A stretch of DNA of 64,000 bases from an uncultured Bacteroidales bacterium (GTDB lineage Bacteria > Bacteroidota > Bacteroidia > Bacteroidales > UBA932). Shown here one piece after another: positions 25,789 through 36,005 of the stretch; the stretch's first letter is position 1, and each line of letters opens with the position of its first letter. Made by a program: the position numbers and the translations under genes. The stretch is taken from contig CASEBV010000007.1 in assembly GCA_949286415.1 (NCBI GenBank), positions 1-64,000 on the forward strand, read 5' to 3'. Below the pieces are notes generated by a model. That model had not been told where the DNA came from, ran no database searches, and worked only from the letters and a program-made list of their open reading frames with translations.

Positions 25789-25823
25789 GGGGGCGATATT
25801 TGCAGAAACTAATAATTACAGCG

Positions 25824-27269
25824 ATGGACATCATATCCAAAGTCAAGGAAAATCTTGACTCTATAATTGACAGGAAATTCATCACCGATGAATTCATGCT
25901 CACAAACGACTATGCCAGGGAACTCTATCACGAGAGCGCAGAGAAAATGCCGATAATAGACTATCACTGCCATCTGGTGCCGAAGATGATAGCCGAAAAC
26001 CACCGTTTCAAGGATCTGACAGAAGTGTGGCTTGGCGGCGACCATTACAAATGGCGGGCGATGAGAGGAAACGGAGTCCCGGAGGAATTCATAACGGGAA
26101 ACAGGAGCAGCTATGAAAAATTCGAGAAATGGGCCGAGACAGTCCCTTACACAATGAGGAATCCGCTGTACCACTGGACCCACCTTGAACTTGCCCGTAT
26201 ATTCGGAATCTACGACCTGCTCAATCCTCAGACAGCAAGGGCGATATACGATGAATGCACGGAAAAGCTGCAGACGGAGGAATATCGCGGGCAGGCACTC
26301 ATGAAAAAATTCAGTGTCAAGGTAGTATGCACCACAGACGATCCTGTCGACTCACTTGAATACCATCAATATATCAAGGAACATCCGTTCGGCGTAACTG
26401 TTCTGCCGGCATGGAGGCCGGACAAATCCATGGGCATCGAAAAACCTGGATATGCAGAATACATCTCAAGGCTTTCAGAAGTATCCGGAGTCCTGATTTC
26501 AGGATACCAGGACCTTCTTGACGCACTCAGGAAACGTCACGGCTTCTTCAATGAAATGGGCTGCCGCCTGTCCGACCACGGCATCGAGAATTTCTATGCG
26601 GAAGACTTCACAATGGAGGAAATCGATGCGATTTTCAGGAAAGGACTCAAGGGAGAAACCGTAACGGATGAGGAAGTGCTGAAGTTCAGAAGCGCCATAA
26701 TGCTGGACTTCGCGCGCATGGACTGGGAGAAAGGCTGGGTGCAGCAGTTCCATGTCGGAGCAATCAGGGACAACAATACAAAGATGTACAACATCCTCGG
26801 TCCCGACACAGGATATGATGCAATCCATGATGTCCAATGTGCCGCGGCAGGACATAAGTTCCTCAACAGACTGGCTCTCGAGGACAAACTGACGAAGACA
26901 ATCCTCTACAACCTCAACCCGAAAGACAACGAAGTCCTTGCCACAATGGCATATACATTCAATGACGGCACAGCTCCGGGAAAGATGCAGCTCGGTTCAG
27001 GCTGGTGGTTCCTGGATCAGGAAGACGGCATGCGCAAGCAGATGAATGCGCTCTCTGCACTCGGGCTGTTCAGCAGATTTGTCGGGATGCTCACCGACTC
27101 AAGAAGCTTCCTGTCTTATCCGCGTCACGAGTATTTCCGTCGCATCCTGTGCAGTGTCCTTGGCGAAGACATTGAAAAAGGCAGACTGCCAAGGAGCGAA
27201 ATGCCGTTCATCCATCAGATGGTCAAGGACATTTCATACAATAATGCCGCAAGATACTTCAATTTCTGA
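25824..27269 (+). CDS. uxaC: Glucuronate isomerase (uronate isomerase)
   Basis: UxaC (481 residues from ATG 25824; an upstream in-frame TTG at 25800 is less likely) interconverts glucuronate with fructuronate and galacturonate with tagaturonate, the entry step of the pathway completed by UxaB and UxaA. It has the amidohydrolase-like metal site in MPIIDYHCHL, then TWLGGDHYKWRAMR-like sequence, CTTDDPVDSL and FHVGAIRDNNTKMY. Length is normal. It is transcribed away from uxaB and ends four bases from a convergent gene. Confidence 0.95.
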   Translation: MDIISKVKENLDSIIDRKFITDEFMLTNDYARELYHESAEKMPIIDYHCHLVPKMIAENHRFKDLTEVWLGGDHYKWRAMRGNGVPEEFITGNRSSYEKFEKWAETVPYTMRNPLYHWTHLELARIFGIYDLLNPQTARAIYDECTEKLQTEEYRGQALMKKFSVKVVCTTDDPVDSLEYHQYIKEHPFGVTVLPAWRPDKSMGIEKPGYAEYISRLSEVSGVLISGYQDLLDALRKRHGFFNEMGCRLSDHGIENFYAEDFTMEEIDAIFRKGLKGETVTDEEVLKFRSAIMLDFARMDWEKGWVQQFHVGAIRDNNTKMYNILGPDTGYDAIHDVQCAAAGHKFLNRLALEDKLTKTILYNLNPKDNEVLATMAYTFNDGTAPGKMQLGSGWWFLDQEDGMRKQMNALSALGLFSRFVGMLTDSRSFLSYPRHEYFRRILCSVLGEDIEKGRLPRSEMPFIHQMVKDISYNNAARYFNF

Positions 27270-27273
27270 ATGA

Positions 27274-28341
27274 CTATTTGTTCCGGGAGGCAAAGAAAGC
27301 ATATACGGAATCCTGCACAGTACTGCCGCAATGATGCCCTTGCCCAGAGAAAAAGGCAGAAAATGTATCTGCTTCCCGGGATGAATATATTTCCTCCATC
27401 TCTGCAAAAGCATCTGCAGCAGACGAGGCGGGGAAAAGACGATCACTTATACCGCTCACAAACAGCATGGGCTTAGGGCAGACGAAACCGGCAATGTCCG
27501 GAAAGTCAAGGCTGTCCCTCAAGGACGGAATCCGCATGGACAAGTCCGAGACACTTGAGGAGTCGTAATCCTCTTTCTTGAGCATCCAGCAGACGGCTGC
27601 TCCACATCTGATGTCATCGGAAAAAGCCGCAAGCAGCCAGCACCTGTGGGCTCCCATAGAAAATCCGAAGGCCCCGACTTTATTCCGGTCCACAAATGAC
27701 AGCGAAGCAAGGAAGGAGGCACAGGCTTTGTCATCATCCAGAATCTTTTCCGCCCATATCCGTCCGTCCCTGGCAAGACTGTCATACAGATGCCGCTGAC
27801 CTTCGAAAATTCTTGCCTTGAGCAAAGCCGGGACAGAATCAGATACATTGCATTGTCCGAATGTCATCTCTGACCAGAGACGGGCATCGGAAGAACAACG
27901 GCTCCCCCAATAAAGGGCATCTGCCGCCAGCACGACATACCCCAGAGAGGCAAGTGTGTCGGCCATATATGCTCCGTCAAAATATTTTTCCACCCATTGC
28001 TCCGATGAATTGCGAATCCTCAGGGGAGCCTCAGCAGGAGGGCGGACAAGTTTTTCCTTCCCGATGTCAAATCTTGCCCCATGGTCATGCAGCATCAGAA
28101 CCGCCGGCAGTTTTTCCTCATGACTGTGTTCGGGGACAAGAAGATATGCAACCGCATCATCCCCGTCGGAAACGTCCAGCCTTACAGTAAGGCAGTCGTA
28201 TGTTCCCCTGTCATCAATATTCAGGACTTCCATATTCCCGCAGATGTCCCTGCCTCCGCAACAAGAGAAGACAGCACAAACTGCAACAGAAAACACCAGA
28301 CGGGCAGCCGCCCTGAACATTACCGGCATCGGTTCAGCCAT
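27274..28341 (-). CDS. Lipoprotein alpha/beta hydrolase
   Basis: The protein has 355 residues with a hydrophobic N terminus ending in VFSCC, a probable lipobox (Cys27). It has an alpha/beta-hydrolase fold: LPAVLMLHDHGARF (oxyanion region), the nucleophile elbow GFSMG (Ser228) and a late His in GQGHHCG. It resembles the dienelactone hydrolase/acetyl-xylan-esterase-like group (Abhydrolase_7 type). An esterase acting on sugar esters in the periplasm is plausible given the neighbouring uronate genes, but unproven. It starts seven bases after ettA on the same strand. Confidence 0.7.
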   Translation of the reverse strand: MAEPMPVMFRAAARLVFSVAVCAVFSCCGGRDICGNMEVLNIDDRGTYDCLTVRLDVSDGDDAVAYLLVPEHSHEEKLPAVLMLHDHGARFDIGKEKLVRPPAEAPLRIRNSSEQWVEKYFDGAYMADTLASLGYVVLAADALYWGSRCSSDARLWSEMTFGQCNVSDSVPALLKARIFEGQRHLYDSLARDGRIWAEKILDDDKACASFLASLSFVDRNKVGAFGFSMGAHRCWLLAAFSDDIRCGAAVCWMLKKEDYDSSSVSDLSMRIPSLRDSLDFPDIAGFVCPKPMLFVSGISDRLFPASSAADAFAEMEEIYSSREADTFSAFFSGQGHHCGSTVQDSVYAFFASRNK

Positions 28342-28348
28342 AAATGCT

Positions 28349-30025
28349 TTACTCCATCAGTTTCTTATACTTGAATCTTTCCGGAGCTTCATTTCCCATC
28401 CTTCTTTTCCTGTTCTCCTCATATTCTGAATATGACCCCTCGAAGAAATGCACATGAGAGTCCCCCTCGAATGCAAGGATATGTGTGGCAATCCTGTCAA
28501 GGAACCATCTGTCATGAGAAATTACCACAGCACAGCCGGCAAAATTCTCCAGTCCTTCCTCAAGAGCCCTGATAGTATTGACATCAACATCATTGGTCGG
28601 CTCGTCCAGCAGAAGGACATTTCCCTCATCCTTCAGAGTCAGGGCAAGATGAAGCCTGTTTCTCTCACCGCCGGACAGCACTCCGCACAGTTTCTCCTGA
28701 TCAGCTCCTGAAAAATTGAATCTGGACACATACGCTCGGGCATTGACATCTCTCTTTCCTAATTTTATGAAGTCAAGCCCACCGGAAATGGTCTCATAGA
28801 CTGTCTTCTCAGGGTCAATGCTCTTGTGCTGCTGGTCAACATACGCAAGCTTAACGGTCTCCCCTATCGTGATTGTTCCGGAATCCGGCTTTTCCAATCC
28901 CATAATAAGTCTGAAAAGAGTGGTCTTACCCGCGCCGTTCGGGCCTATGACACCGACAATGCCGGCAGGAGGGAGCACAAAATTCAGATGTTCAAACAGC
29001 AGCTTGTCTCCGTATGCCTTTGATACGTCATTAAATTCTATTACCTTGTTGCCGAGCCGCGGTCCATTCGGGATATATATTTCCAGACTGGCCTCCTTTT
29101 CCCTGGCATCGGCACTCGCAAGCTTTTCATATGCTCCGAGACGGGCCTTTGACTTGGCCTGCCTTGCCTTCGGAGCCATTCTGACCCATTCAAGTTCCCG
29201 TTCCAAAGTCTTTCTTCTCTTGCTCTCCTGCTTCTCTTCCATTTCGAGTCTCCGGCTCTTCTGTTCCAGCCATGAGGAGTAATTTCCCTTCCATGGTATC
29301 CCCTCTCCCCTGTCCAGTTCAAGAATCCAGCCTGCCACATTGTCAAGGAAATATCTGTCGTGCGTCACGGCAATGACAGTTCCCTTGTACTGCCGGAGAT
29401 GCTCCTCAAGCCATTGTATGCTCTCAGCATCCAGATGGTTGGTAGGCTCGTCAAGAAGAAGTACATCCGGCTGTCTGAGCAGAAGGCGGCACAATGCCAC
29501 CCTTCTCCGCTCTCCACCGCTGAGGGTCGAGACTTTCGCATCGGAAGGAGGACACTGCAGGGCATCCATTGCCCTCTCAAGCATGGAATCTATCTCCCAT
29601 CCGCCGCAATGCTCGATTTTTTCGGTCAGCTCCCCCTGCCTCTCTATAAGAGCCGTCATCTCGTCGTCAGTCATCGGTTCAGCGAACTTCATGTTCACTT
29701 CCTCATACTCCTTCAGGAGGTCCATCACTTCCTGTACGCCTTCCTGAACCACTTCCATGACGGTCTTGTCCGGATCCATCTGCGGCTCCTGCTCCAGGTA
29801 GCCGACGGAATATCCCGGAGACCACACGACTTCCCCCTGATATGCCGTCTCCACTCCTGCGATTATTTTCATCAGGGTAGACTTTCCTGAGCCGTTGAGT
29901 CCTATGATGCCGATTTTTGCCCCATAGAAGAAAGACAGATATATATCCTTGAGGATTACCTTATTGTTATGGGGAAGGACTTTGCCCACCCCGTTCATTG
30001 AAAAAATTATTTTCTCGTCTGCCAT
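28349..30025 (-). CDS. ettA: Energy-dependent translational throttle protein EttA (ABC-F)
   Basis: The protein has 558 residues: two ABC ATPase domains without membrane segments, joined by the ABC-F linker (about 240-310, Arg/Lys/Glu-rich). P-loops are GLNGSGKST and GPNGAGKTT; signature motifs are LSGGERRRVAL and LSGGERNRLHL. EttA binds the ribosomal E site and gates the first steps of elongation by the ATP/ADP ratio. Length and the N terminus match EttA rather than resistance-type ABC-F proteins. Confidence 0.93.
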   Translation of the reverse strand: MADEKIIFSMNGVGKVLPHNNKVILKDIYLSFFYGAKIGIIGLNGSGKSTLMKIIAGVETAYQGEVVWSPGYSVGYLEQEPQMDPDKTVMEVVQEGVQEVMDLLKEYEEVNMKFAEPMTDDEMTALIERQGELTEKIEHCGGWEIDSMLERAMDALQCPPSDAKVSTLSGGERRRVALCRLLLRQPDVLLLDEPTNHLDAESIQWLEEHLRQYKGTVIAVTHDRYFLDNVAGWILELDRGEGIPWKGNYSSWLEQKSRRLEMEEKQESKRRKTLERELEWVRMAPKARQAKSKARLGAYEKLASADAREKEASLEIYIPNGPRLGNKVIEFNDVSKAYGDKLLFEHLNFVLPPAGIVGVIGPNGAGKTTLFRLIMGLEKPDSGTITIGETVKLAYVDQQHKSIDPEKTVYETISGGLDFIKLGKRDVNARAYVSRFNFSGADQEKLCGVLSGGERNRLHLALTLKDEGNVLLLDEPTNDVDVNTIRALEEGLENFAGCAVVISHDRWFLDRIATHILAFEGDSHVHFFEGSYSEYEENRKRRMGNEAPERFKYKKLME

Positions 30026-30053
30026 ATATGAATGGGTTTGATGTTACTTCCGA

Positions 30054-30085
30054 CAAATATAAGCCTAAGTTTCCGATTTCTCAAA
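30054..30085 (-). promoter_or_regulatory. Promoter of ettA
   Basis: On the minus strand, TTTG (30085-30082), 20 bases, then TATATTTG (30061-30054), a full consensus match. It overlaps the end of the upstream AraC-type gene, so ettA has its own promoter. Confidence 0.7.
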
Positions 30086-31198
30086 CTGCCCGGCGCCACA
30101 GAACCTGTGCCTGCGGCACCATTCTCCCGGAGATTCATTCATGATGAGCTTGAACGCCATATTGTAAGAGGCAACAGTGTGAAATCCCGACATCTCGGCA
30201 AGCTGGCTGACTTTCAGATGCGGGTCGGCACGGAAAAGCTCCATTGAATATTTCACCCGATGATAATTGACATACTGGCAGAAATTCTTGCCCGTACAGA
30301 GATTTATTGACTTTGAGACATAGAGCTTGTTGGTATAAAGTTCCTTTGCTATGTCAGCTATGGTAAGGTCACAGTCAAGATATGGCTTTCTGTCCTCAAA
30401 AAAGGCATTGAGCCTCTCATATGTCGTCCGGTAACCCGAATCGGACCGTGTCCTGCTCTCTTCCGGATGCAGGATCTGCTCCATACGGCCGGTAAAGTCA
30501 GCTTCGAATCCGTCATATAATATGAAGACCGTATCCCTGCTGATTCTCAAGTACAGTCCGATGTGAAGCACAAGCATGCCCACGGTGCACAGTACCGACA
30601 TGAAACTGCCTGCTGCCCCGGACAATGTCATGGAAGATGCTCCGAGGAGGACAACGGCCATGTACAGATAGCAGAAATGACATGTGACCACAGCATGCGC
30701 ATATTTTCTTGCGGTCATTCCCCTGAGAAATTCCCTGATGCTGGAAAAATCAGACACGGACTTCACAAAGGTGAACAGGATGATTGACACTGACAGAATC
30801 ACAGGTATCCAGCATGAGATGCCGGCTTCTCCGGATTCGGAGGGAAAGATGAACCTTATGGCGGCTACGGCAAGCGATGATGCGAAAAGAAGTGAAGCAA
30901 GGACGGCGAGAGGAATCTCTTCCTGATATCTGGCGCCGGCGGATCCGGCCACGAGTATTATCATTGATGACAGGGCAATGTCCGATGACATGGCATGATA
31001 GAGGGCGCCATGGGCGGTCAGACCGGAAATGACCAATGCCATTGCACTGACGGCAGAAAATACCCGGAATACTGCCATGCCCCGTATGCCATGCTTCACC
31101 GCATGGTATATGAAATCGGATATCATGACAATATATACACACGATATGACAGCTCCCGCACATAATGATAACAAATCATTGTCAAAAATTACTTTCAT
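30065..31198 (-). CDS. Membrane-bound AraC-family transcriptional regulator
   Basis: The protein has 377 residues. The first about 225 form several membrane helices (for example VISCVYIVMISDFIYHAV, IALSSMIILVAGSAG, FMSVLCTVGMLVLHIGLYL). The C-terminal about 100 residues are an AraC-type double helix-turn-helix (DIAKELYTNKLYVSKSINL, then VSQLAEMSGFHTVASYNMAF). The layout suggests a one-component regulator that senses a membrane or external signal. The target is unknown. A -7 box (31229-31236) precedes it, so it probably forms its own unit. Confidence 0.85.
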   Translation of the reverse strand: MKVIFDNDLLSLCAGAVISCVYIVMISDFIYHAVKHGIRGMAVFRVFSAVSAMALVISGLTAHGALYHAMSSDIALSSMIILVAGSAGARYQEEIPLAVLASLLFASSLAVAAIRFIFPSESGEAGISCWIPVILSVSIILFTFVKSVSDFSSIREFLRGMTARKYAHAVVTCHFCYLYMAVVLLGASSMTLSGAAGSFMSVLCTVGMLVLHIGLYLRISRDTVFILYDGFEADFTGRMEQILHPEESRTRSDSGYRTTYERLNAFFEDRKPYLDCDLTIADIAKELYTNKLYVSKSINLCTGKNFCQYVNYHRVKYSMELFRADPHLKVSQLAEMSGFHTVASYNMAFKLIMNESPGEWCRRHRFCGAGQFEKSET

Positions 31199-31228
31199 AA
31201 GTCAATCAGTGTAGAAATTTTCCGTCTG

Positions 31229-31236
31229 CAAAATTA
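31229..31236 (-). promoter_or_regulatory. -7 promoter box of the AraC-type gene
   Basis: The minus strand reads TAATTTTG (TAnnTTTG), 31 bases before the gene start. It partly overlaps the T-rich tail of the upstream terminator. Confidence 0.4.
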
Positions 31237-31273
31237 AACAAAATGCCTCTCCCAATGATGCATCAGAAGAGGC
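31237..31273 (-). terminator. Terminator of the leuS-yitT operon
   Basis: On the minus strand, GCCTCT (31273-31268) pairs with AGAGGC (31250-31245), with the palindrome TGATGCATCA inside the loop, followed by ATTTTGTTTAATTTTG. Position 75 bases after the yitT stop fits. Confidence 0.6.
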
Positions 31274-31347
31274 CACGATTAATTTTTTTCTCTTTTTTAT
31301 GATTATTTCTCTTTTTATACGAAAACTGTTTTTGTGATGATTTTTTT

Positions 31348-32286
31348 TCAATGTTTTTTGTCAGATTTTACCTTTATGGAGTCAAAGCCCTTACCGAAAA
31401 CCCCCATGACATTTGTAACTGACAAGAATGCGTCCGGGTCAATGGACTTGATATAGCGCAGCAGAAGATTGAGGTCAGTCTTTCTTGTCATTACCATGAT
31501 GACTTCGCTCTCTTCCTTGGTATACCATCCTTCGGCATGGATTATTGTCACACCGCGCTTCATTTCCCCGACTATTGAATCCGCAATCTCCGCATATTTC
31601 CTTGAAAATATGAACACCTGTACTGACTGTTTGGAACCGGAGAGGTACAGGTCAACGGCATAGCCGGATACAGTGATCATTATGAGGCCGTAGACGGACG
31701 TCGCAAGTTTCTCCGGGAACGGCACAAGTTCCCCGGAAGAAGTATAGGAAGGGAAAAGCATTGATGACAATATGATTACGACATCCATCGCGAGAATCAG
31801 CTTTCCCGGGGAAATATTTCTGAATTTGCCCACAATCAGAGCAATGATGTCCGTGCCCCCTGTACTGCCTCCGTATGATATGGACACTCCTATGCCCACT
31901 CCGCTGAGAATGCCGCCGATGATGGTGCACAGCAGTTTTCCGTTGGATACGGCAAGTTCACTTTTAATGTATTCAGGAATGAGGGGAGGCAGGACATTGA
32001 GCATTACGGAAGCAAAGATGATTGCATATATGGTCTTGCTCCCGAATCCTGTCCCCAATATCTTGAATCCTACGAGCAGGAGAATCAGATTGATGACGAA
32101 ATATGAATAGCCCATATGTATGCCGGTGGCATAATATATAATGGCGCTCAGTCCGGAAACTCCGCCTCCGACCAGATTGTTCGGAATAAGAAATACCGCC
32201 CAGCCGAGCACATATGAAAGAAGCCCTGCCGTAATCAGGACATATTCCTTCACTGTTCTGCCCAATGAGGTTTTCAATGCAGTCAT
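31348..32286 (-). CDS. YitT-family membrane protein (copy 2)
   Basis: The protein has 312 residues with five or six membrane helices (DUF161-type, LVGGGVSGLSAIIYYATG and GGSTGGTDIIALIV motifs) and a C-terminal soluble DUF2179 domain (about 235-305, ending in VTNVMGVFGKGFD). YitT proteins are widespread and of unknown transport role. It is a paralogue of the gene just upstream, overlapping it by four bases, so a heteromeric pair is possible. Confidence 0.85.
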   Translation of the reverse strand: MTALKTSLGRTVKEYVLITAGLLSYVLGWAVFLIPNNLVGGGVSGLSAIIYYATGIHMGYSYFVINLILLLVGFKILGTGFGSKTIYAIIFASVMLNVLPPLIPEYIKSELAVSNGKLLCTIIGGILSGVGIGVSISYGGSTGGTDIIALIVGKFRNISPGKLILAMDVVIILSSMLFPSYTSSGELVPFPEKLATSVYGLIMITVSGYAVDLYLSGSKQSVQVFIFSRKYAEIADSIVGEMKRGVTIIHAEGWYTKEESEVIMVMTRKTDLNLLLRYIKSIDPDAFLSVTNVMGVFGKGFDSIKVKSDKKH

Positions 32287-33176
32287 TTGATTTCCTTCTT
32301 TTTGTTCTTATGGTCAAGCCCTGTCTTCATCTCATCGAAGCCCTCTCCATAAACATCACTTGCGGATGATACGGAGACGAAAGCCGAATGGTCGATGCTC
32401 TTGATGATAGACACCAGAGTATGCAGCTCATAGCGGCGCACAATCACCAGCAGCACATTGCTGTCGGCCTTGGAATACCATCCCATGGATTTGATTGCCG
32501 TGACACCTCTGTTCATTGTCAGAATCCTGTCTGCTATTTCCTGATATTTTGACGAGAAAATAAGCACCTGCACCGACGACTTCTGCCCGAGGAGGACAAA
32601 ATCCACCATGAAAGAGAATGTTATCATGACCACATACCCATATATCATGTCCTCGATGGTCTTGCCCGGGACAAGGAGGATGGATGCGATGATAAATATG
32701 TCCGAATAGAGATAGACTTTTCCGGGAGAGACAGGCCAATATTTGTTGACCACCATCGCCGCGATATCAGTTCCCCCGGTACTTCCTCCCTTCATAAGTA
32801 CAATACCTATTCCAACGGCCTCAAGGACGCCTCCGACTACGGCTACAAGAAACTTCTCGTCAAACTCCACGATCCACTTCTTATCCAATATTTGAAACAG
32901 CAGCGTCGACAGGATAATGATATATATGGTCTTGAAGCCGAAGCCTTTGCCCAGCACCATAAAACCGATTATCAGCAGTATTGCATTAAGGACGAAGAAT
33001 GACACCGAAACCGGTATGGTCTCATTGGAGGCAAAATAGACAATAGTACAAAGTCCTGTCCCGCCGCCGCTGGCTATGCCGTTCGGAATGAGAAATGATG
33101 TCCACGCGAGCACATAGATGACTGTACCGAAAGTCAATATCGAGTACTCCTTGAGGATTGAGAAAAAATTCTTCAT
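32283..33176 (-). CDS. YitT-family membrane protein (copy 1)
   Basis: The protein has 297 residues with the same architecture as the downstream neighbour: membrane helices with SGGGTGLCTIVYFAS and GGSTGGTDIAAMVV, then a DUF2179 domain ending in DVYGEGFDEMK and a Lys-rich tail. The start is five bases after the leuS stop. Tandem YitT copies behind leuS suggest co-transcription, not necessarily shared function. Confidence 0.85.
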   Translation of the reverse strand: MKNFFSILKEYSILTFGTVIYVLAWTSFLIPNGIASGGGTGLCTIVYFASNETIPVSVSFFVLNAILLIIGFMVLGKGFGFKTIYIIILSTLLFQILDKKWIVEFDEKFLVAVVGGVLEAVGIGIVLMKGGSTGGTDIAAMVVNKYWPVSPGKVYLYSDIFIIASILLVPGKTIEDMIYGYVVMITFSFMVDFVLLGQKSSVQVLIFSSKYQEIADRILTMNRGVTAIKSMGWYSKADSNVLLVIVRRYELHTLVSIIKSIDHSAFVSVSSASDVYGEGFDEMKTGLDHKNKKKEIK

Positions 33177-33181
33177 TTATG

Positions 33182-35950
33182 CTATTGCTTTACCACTACA
33201 TTGACGATTTTTCCCGGAACCACAATCATTTTCACTATGTTTCCCCCGGCAACATACTTTGCGGTAAGTTCATGCGTCCTGACCTTTTCTTCCACCTCGT
33301 CCTTCGGCATTGTCTTGGGGAGTTCCATTGTGAAACGGGTCTTTCCGTTGAATGACACGGCATATGTGCAGTTGTTCTCTGCCGTATATGCCTCAATGTA
33401 TTCAGGGAAGCCGGCAAAACTTATGCTTTCCTCATGTCCGAGGGCCTCCCACAGTTCTTCGGAAATATGCGGGGCGAACGGAGAGAGGAGCACGACAAGA
33501 GGCTCCAGGACTGCCCGTTTGCTGCATTTGTGCTCATACAGCTCGTTGACGGCAATCATGAACGCACTGACAGCTGTATTGAAAGAAAAATTCTCAATGT
33601 CTGTCCTGACCTTGAATATCAGCTTGTGGAGAGTCCGGAGCTCCTCCGGTGACGGGGCGTCTTCGGATACAAGGAATGTGTCCCTGTCATAGAACAATCT
33701 CCACACCCTCTTCAGGAAACGGTGCACACCGTCAATTCCTTTTGTATCCCAAGGCTTCGACTGTTCCACCGGTCCCAGGAACATCTCATAAAGGCGCAAT
33801 GTGTCGGCTCCGTAGGCATCACATACAGAGTCCGGATTGACAACATTGTACATGGACTTGCTCATTTTCTCAATCGCATATCCGCATACATATTCCCCGT
33901 TTTCAAGAATAAATTCCGCATCCCTGAAATCCGGCATCCAGCTGCGGAAAGCATCCATGTCAAGCCTGTCGTTGTGCACAATGTTCACATCCACATGAAT
34001 CTCGGTTGTCTCATAATTGTCCTTGAGCCCGCAGGACACGAATGTATTGGTCCCGACAATCCTGTATACAAAGTTGGAACGGCCCTGGATCATTCCCTGG
34101 TTGACGAGCTTCCTGAACGGCTCTTTCTCGCACACATATCCGAGATCATAGAGGAACTTGTTCCAGAACCTCGAATATATCAGATGGCCTGTCGCATGCT
34201 CCGTGCCCCCCACATAAAGGTCAACATTACGCCAATATTCATCTGCCTCCCTGCTTACAAGGGCATTGTCATTATGCGGGTCCATGTACCTCAGATAATA
34301 TGCGCTGCTGCCTGCAAATCCCGGCATGGTGCTCTTCTCTATCGGAAACCCGTCCACTTCCCAATGTTCGGCACGGCCAAGAGGAGGTTCACCTGTCTCG
34401 GTCGGAAGGTATTTGTCCACTTCGGGAAGTTCCAGAGGCAGGCTGCCGAACGGCATCGGGGTCGCAATCCCGTCCTTGAAATATATCGGGAACGGCTCGC
34501 CCCAGTATCTCTGCCTTGAAAATATCGCGTCACGAAGCCTGTAATTGATTTTTCTTCTGCCTATTCCATGGGACTCCACATAATCGATGGCTGCCGGGAT
34601 GGCTTCACGGACAGACATTCCGTTGAGAAATCCGGAATTGCACATGATGCCGTCCTTCGCGTCAAACGAAGACCCGCTCACATCGCAGCCCTCAATGAGA
34701 GGGATTATCGGAAGGTTGAAATGCCTTGCAAAAGCATAGTCCCTGCTGTCATGAGCAGGCACGGCCATAATCGCACCTGTACCATAGCCGGCAAGTACAT
34801 ATTCGGAAATCCATACCGGCACCCTGTCTCCCGTAAGCGGGTTGACAGCATACGACCCGGAGAATACTCCCGTGACCTTATGCGCTTCTGCTATTCTCTC
34901 CCTTTCTGTCTTTTTCCTTGCAGCTGCCAGATACTCCTCCACCGCAGCCTTCTGCTCCGGAGAAGTCAGTTTCTCCACCCACTCGCTCTCCGGGGCAAGC
35001 ACCATGAAAGTCACGCCGAAGACGGTGTCTGCCCTCGTGGTGAATATCGTCATGTCATATTCCCTGTCCCCGTTATATGCCTTGAAAATCATCTCAGCAC
35101 CCTGGGAGCGTCCGATCCAGTTGCGCTGCATGTCCTTGAGGGAATCAGACCACTCCAGTTCATCAAGGTCATCAAGAAGCCTGCCTGCATAGGCAGAGAC
35201 GCGGAGCTGCCACTGGGTCATCTTCTTCTGCTCGACAGGATAGCCTCCTCGTACAGAATAGCCTTCCTTGACTTCGTCATTGGCGAGGACAGTACCCAGC
35301 TCCGGGCACCAGTTGACAGAGGTATCGCCCTGATATGCTATGCGATAGTTCATCAGTACATCGGCCTTCTCCTTTTCTGTCATGGCATTCCATCTTCCGG
35401 CGGTAAATGAGAGTTCTTCAGTGCACGCGGCATCCACCCCGTCCGTCCCTTTCTCTGCAAAATGTTTCTCAAGATCTTCAATCGGACGCGCTTTCTGAAG
35501 AGTATTGTCGTAATAGCTGCCGAACATCTTCAGGAACGCCCATTGGGTCCATTTGTAATATTTCGGGTCGCAGGTCCGGATTTCCCTTGACCAGTCGAAT
35601 GAGAAGCCTATGCGGTCAAGCTGCTCCCTGTAGCGGGCAATATTCCTGGCCGTAGTCACAGCCGGATGCTGTCCGGTCTGGATGGCATATTGCTCTGCAG
35701 GAAGCCCGAATGCATCATAGCCCATCGGATGGAGGACATTGAACCCGCACAGCCTCTTGTAACGGCTGAAAATGTCGCTGGCGATATATCCGAGAGGATG
35801 TCCCACATGCAGCCCCGCACCTGAAGGGTAAGGGAACATGTCAAGAACATAGTATTTCGGCTTTGATGAATTTTCTTCTGCCCTGAAAGTATGGTCGGCG
35901 GCCCAGCGCGCCTGCCATTTCTTTTCTATTTCGTTGAAATTGTATTCCAT
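33182..35950 (-). CDS. leuS: Leucyl-tRNA synthetase
   Basis: LeuS (922 residues) is a class I synthetase. The HIGH motif reads HVGH in [16 protein letters not shown], and KMSKS is present in [11 protein letters not shown]. The editing (CP1) domain lies between them, with the Thr-rich area [21 protein letters not shown] and the Asp of the editing pocket in [12 protein letters not shown]. It attaches leucine to tRNA-Leu in the cytoplasm and clears wrong amino acids. Length is usual for Bacteroidota. Confidence 0.97.
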   Translation of the reverse strand: MEYNFNEIEKKWQARWAADHTFRAEENSSKPKYYVLDMFPYPSGAGLHVGHPLGYIASDIFSRYKRLCGFNVLHPMGYDAFGLPAEQYAIQTGQHPAVTTARNIARYREQLDRIGFSFDWSREIRTCDPKYYKWTQWAFLKMFGSYYDNTLQKARPIEDLEKHFAEKGTDGVDAACTEELSFTAGRWNAMTEKEKADVLMNYRIAYQGDTSVNWCPELGTVLANDEVKEGYSVRGGYPVEQKKMTQWQLRVSAYAGRLLDDLDELEWSDSLKDMQRNWIGRSQGAEMIFKAYNGDREYDMTIFTTRADTVFGVTFMVLAPESEWVEKLTSPEQKAAVEEYLAAARKKTERERIAEAHKVTGVFSGSYAVNPLTGDRVPVWISEYVLAGYGTGAIMAVPAHDSRDYAFARHFNLPIIPLIEGCDVSGSSFDAKDGIMCNSGFLNGMSVREAIPAAIDYVESHGIGRRKINYRLRDAIFSRQRYWGEPFPIYFKDGIATPMPFGSLPLELPEVDKYLPTETGEPPLGRAEHWEVDGFPIEKSTMPGFAGSSAYYLRYMDPHNDNALVSREADEYWRNVDLYVGGTEHATGHLIYSRFWNKFLYDLGYVCEKEPFRKLVNQGMIQGRSNFVYRIVGTNTFVSCGLKDNYETTEIHVDVNIVHNDRLDMDAFRSWMPDFRDAEFILENGEYVCGYAIEKMSKSMYNVVNPDSVCDAYGADTLRLYEMFLGPVEQSKPWDTKGIDGVHRFLKRVWRLFYDRDTFLVSEDAPSPEELRTLHKLIFKVRTDIENFSFNTAVSAFMIAVNELYEHKCSKRAVLEPLVVLLSPFAPHISEELWEALGHEESISFAGFPEYIEAYTAENNCTYAVSFNGKTRFTMELPKTMPKDEVEEKVRTHELTAKYVAGGNIVKMIVVPGKIVNVVVKQ

Positions 35951-36005
35951 TTCCTTTATATGGTTTGTCTTGTTATCTGTTTGCCTTGCATGAATCCGGG
36001 CACCG

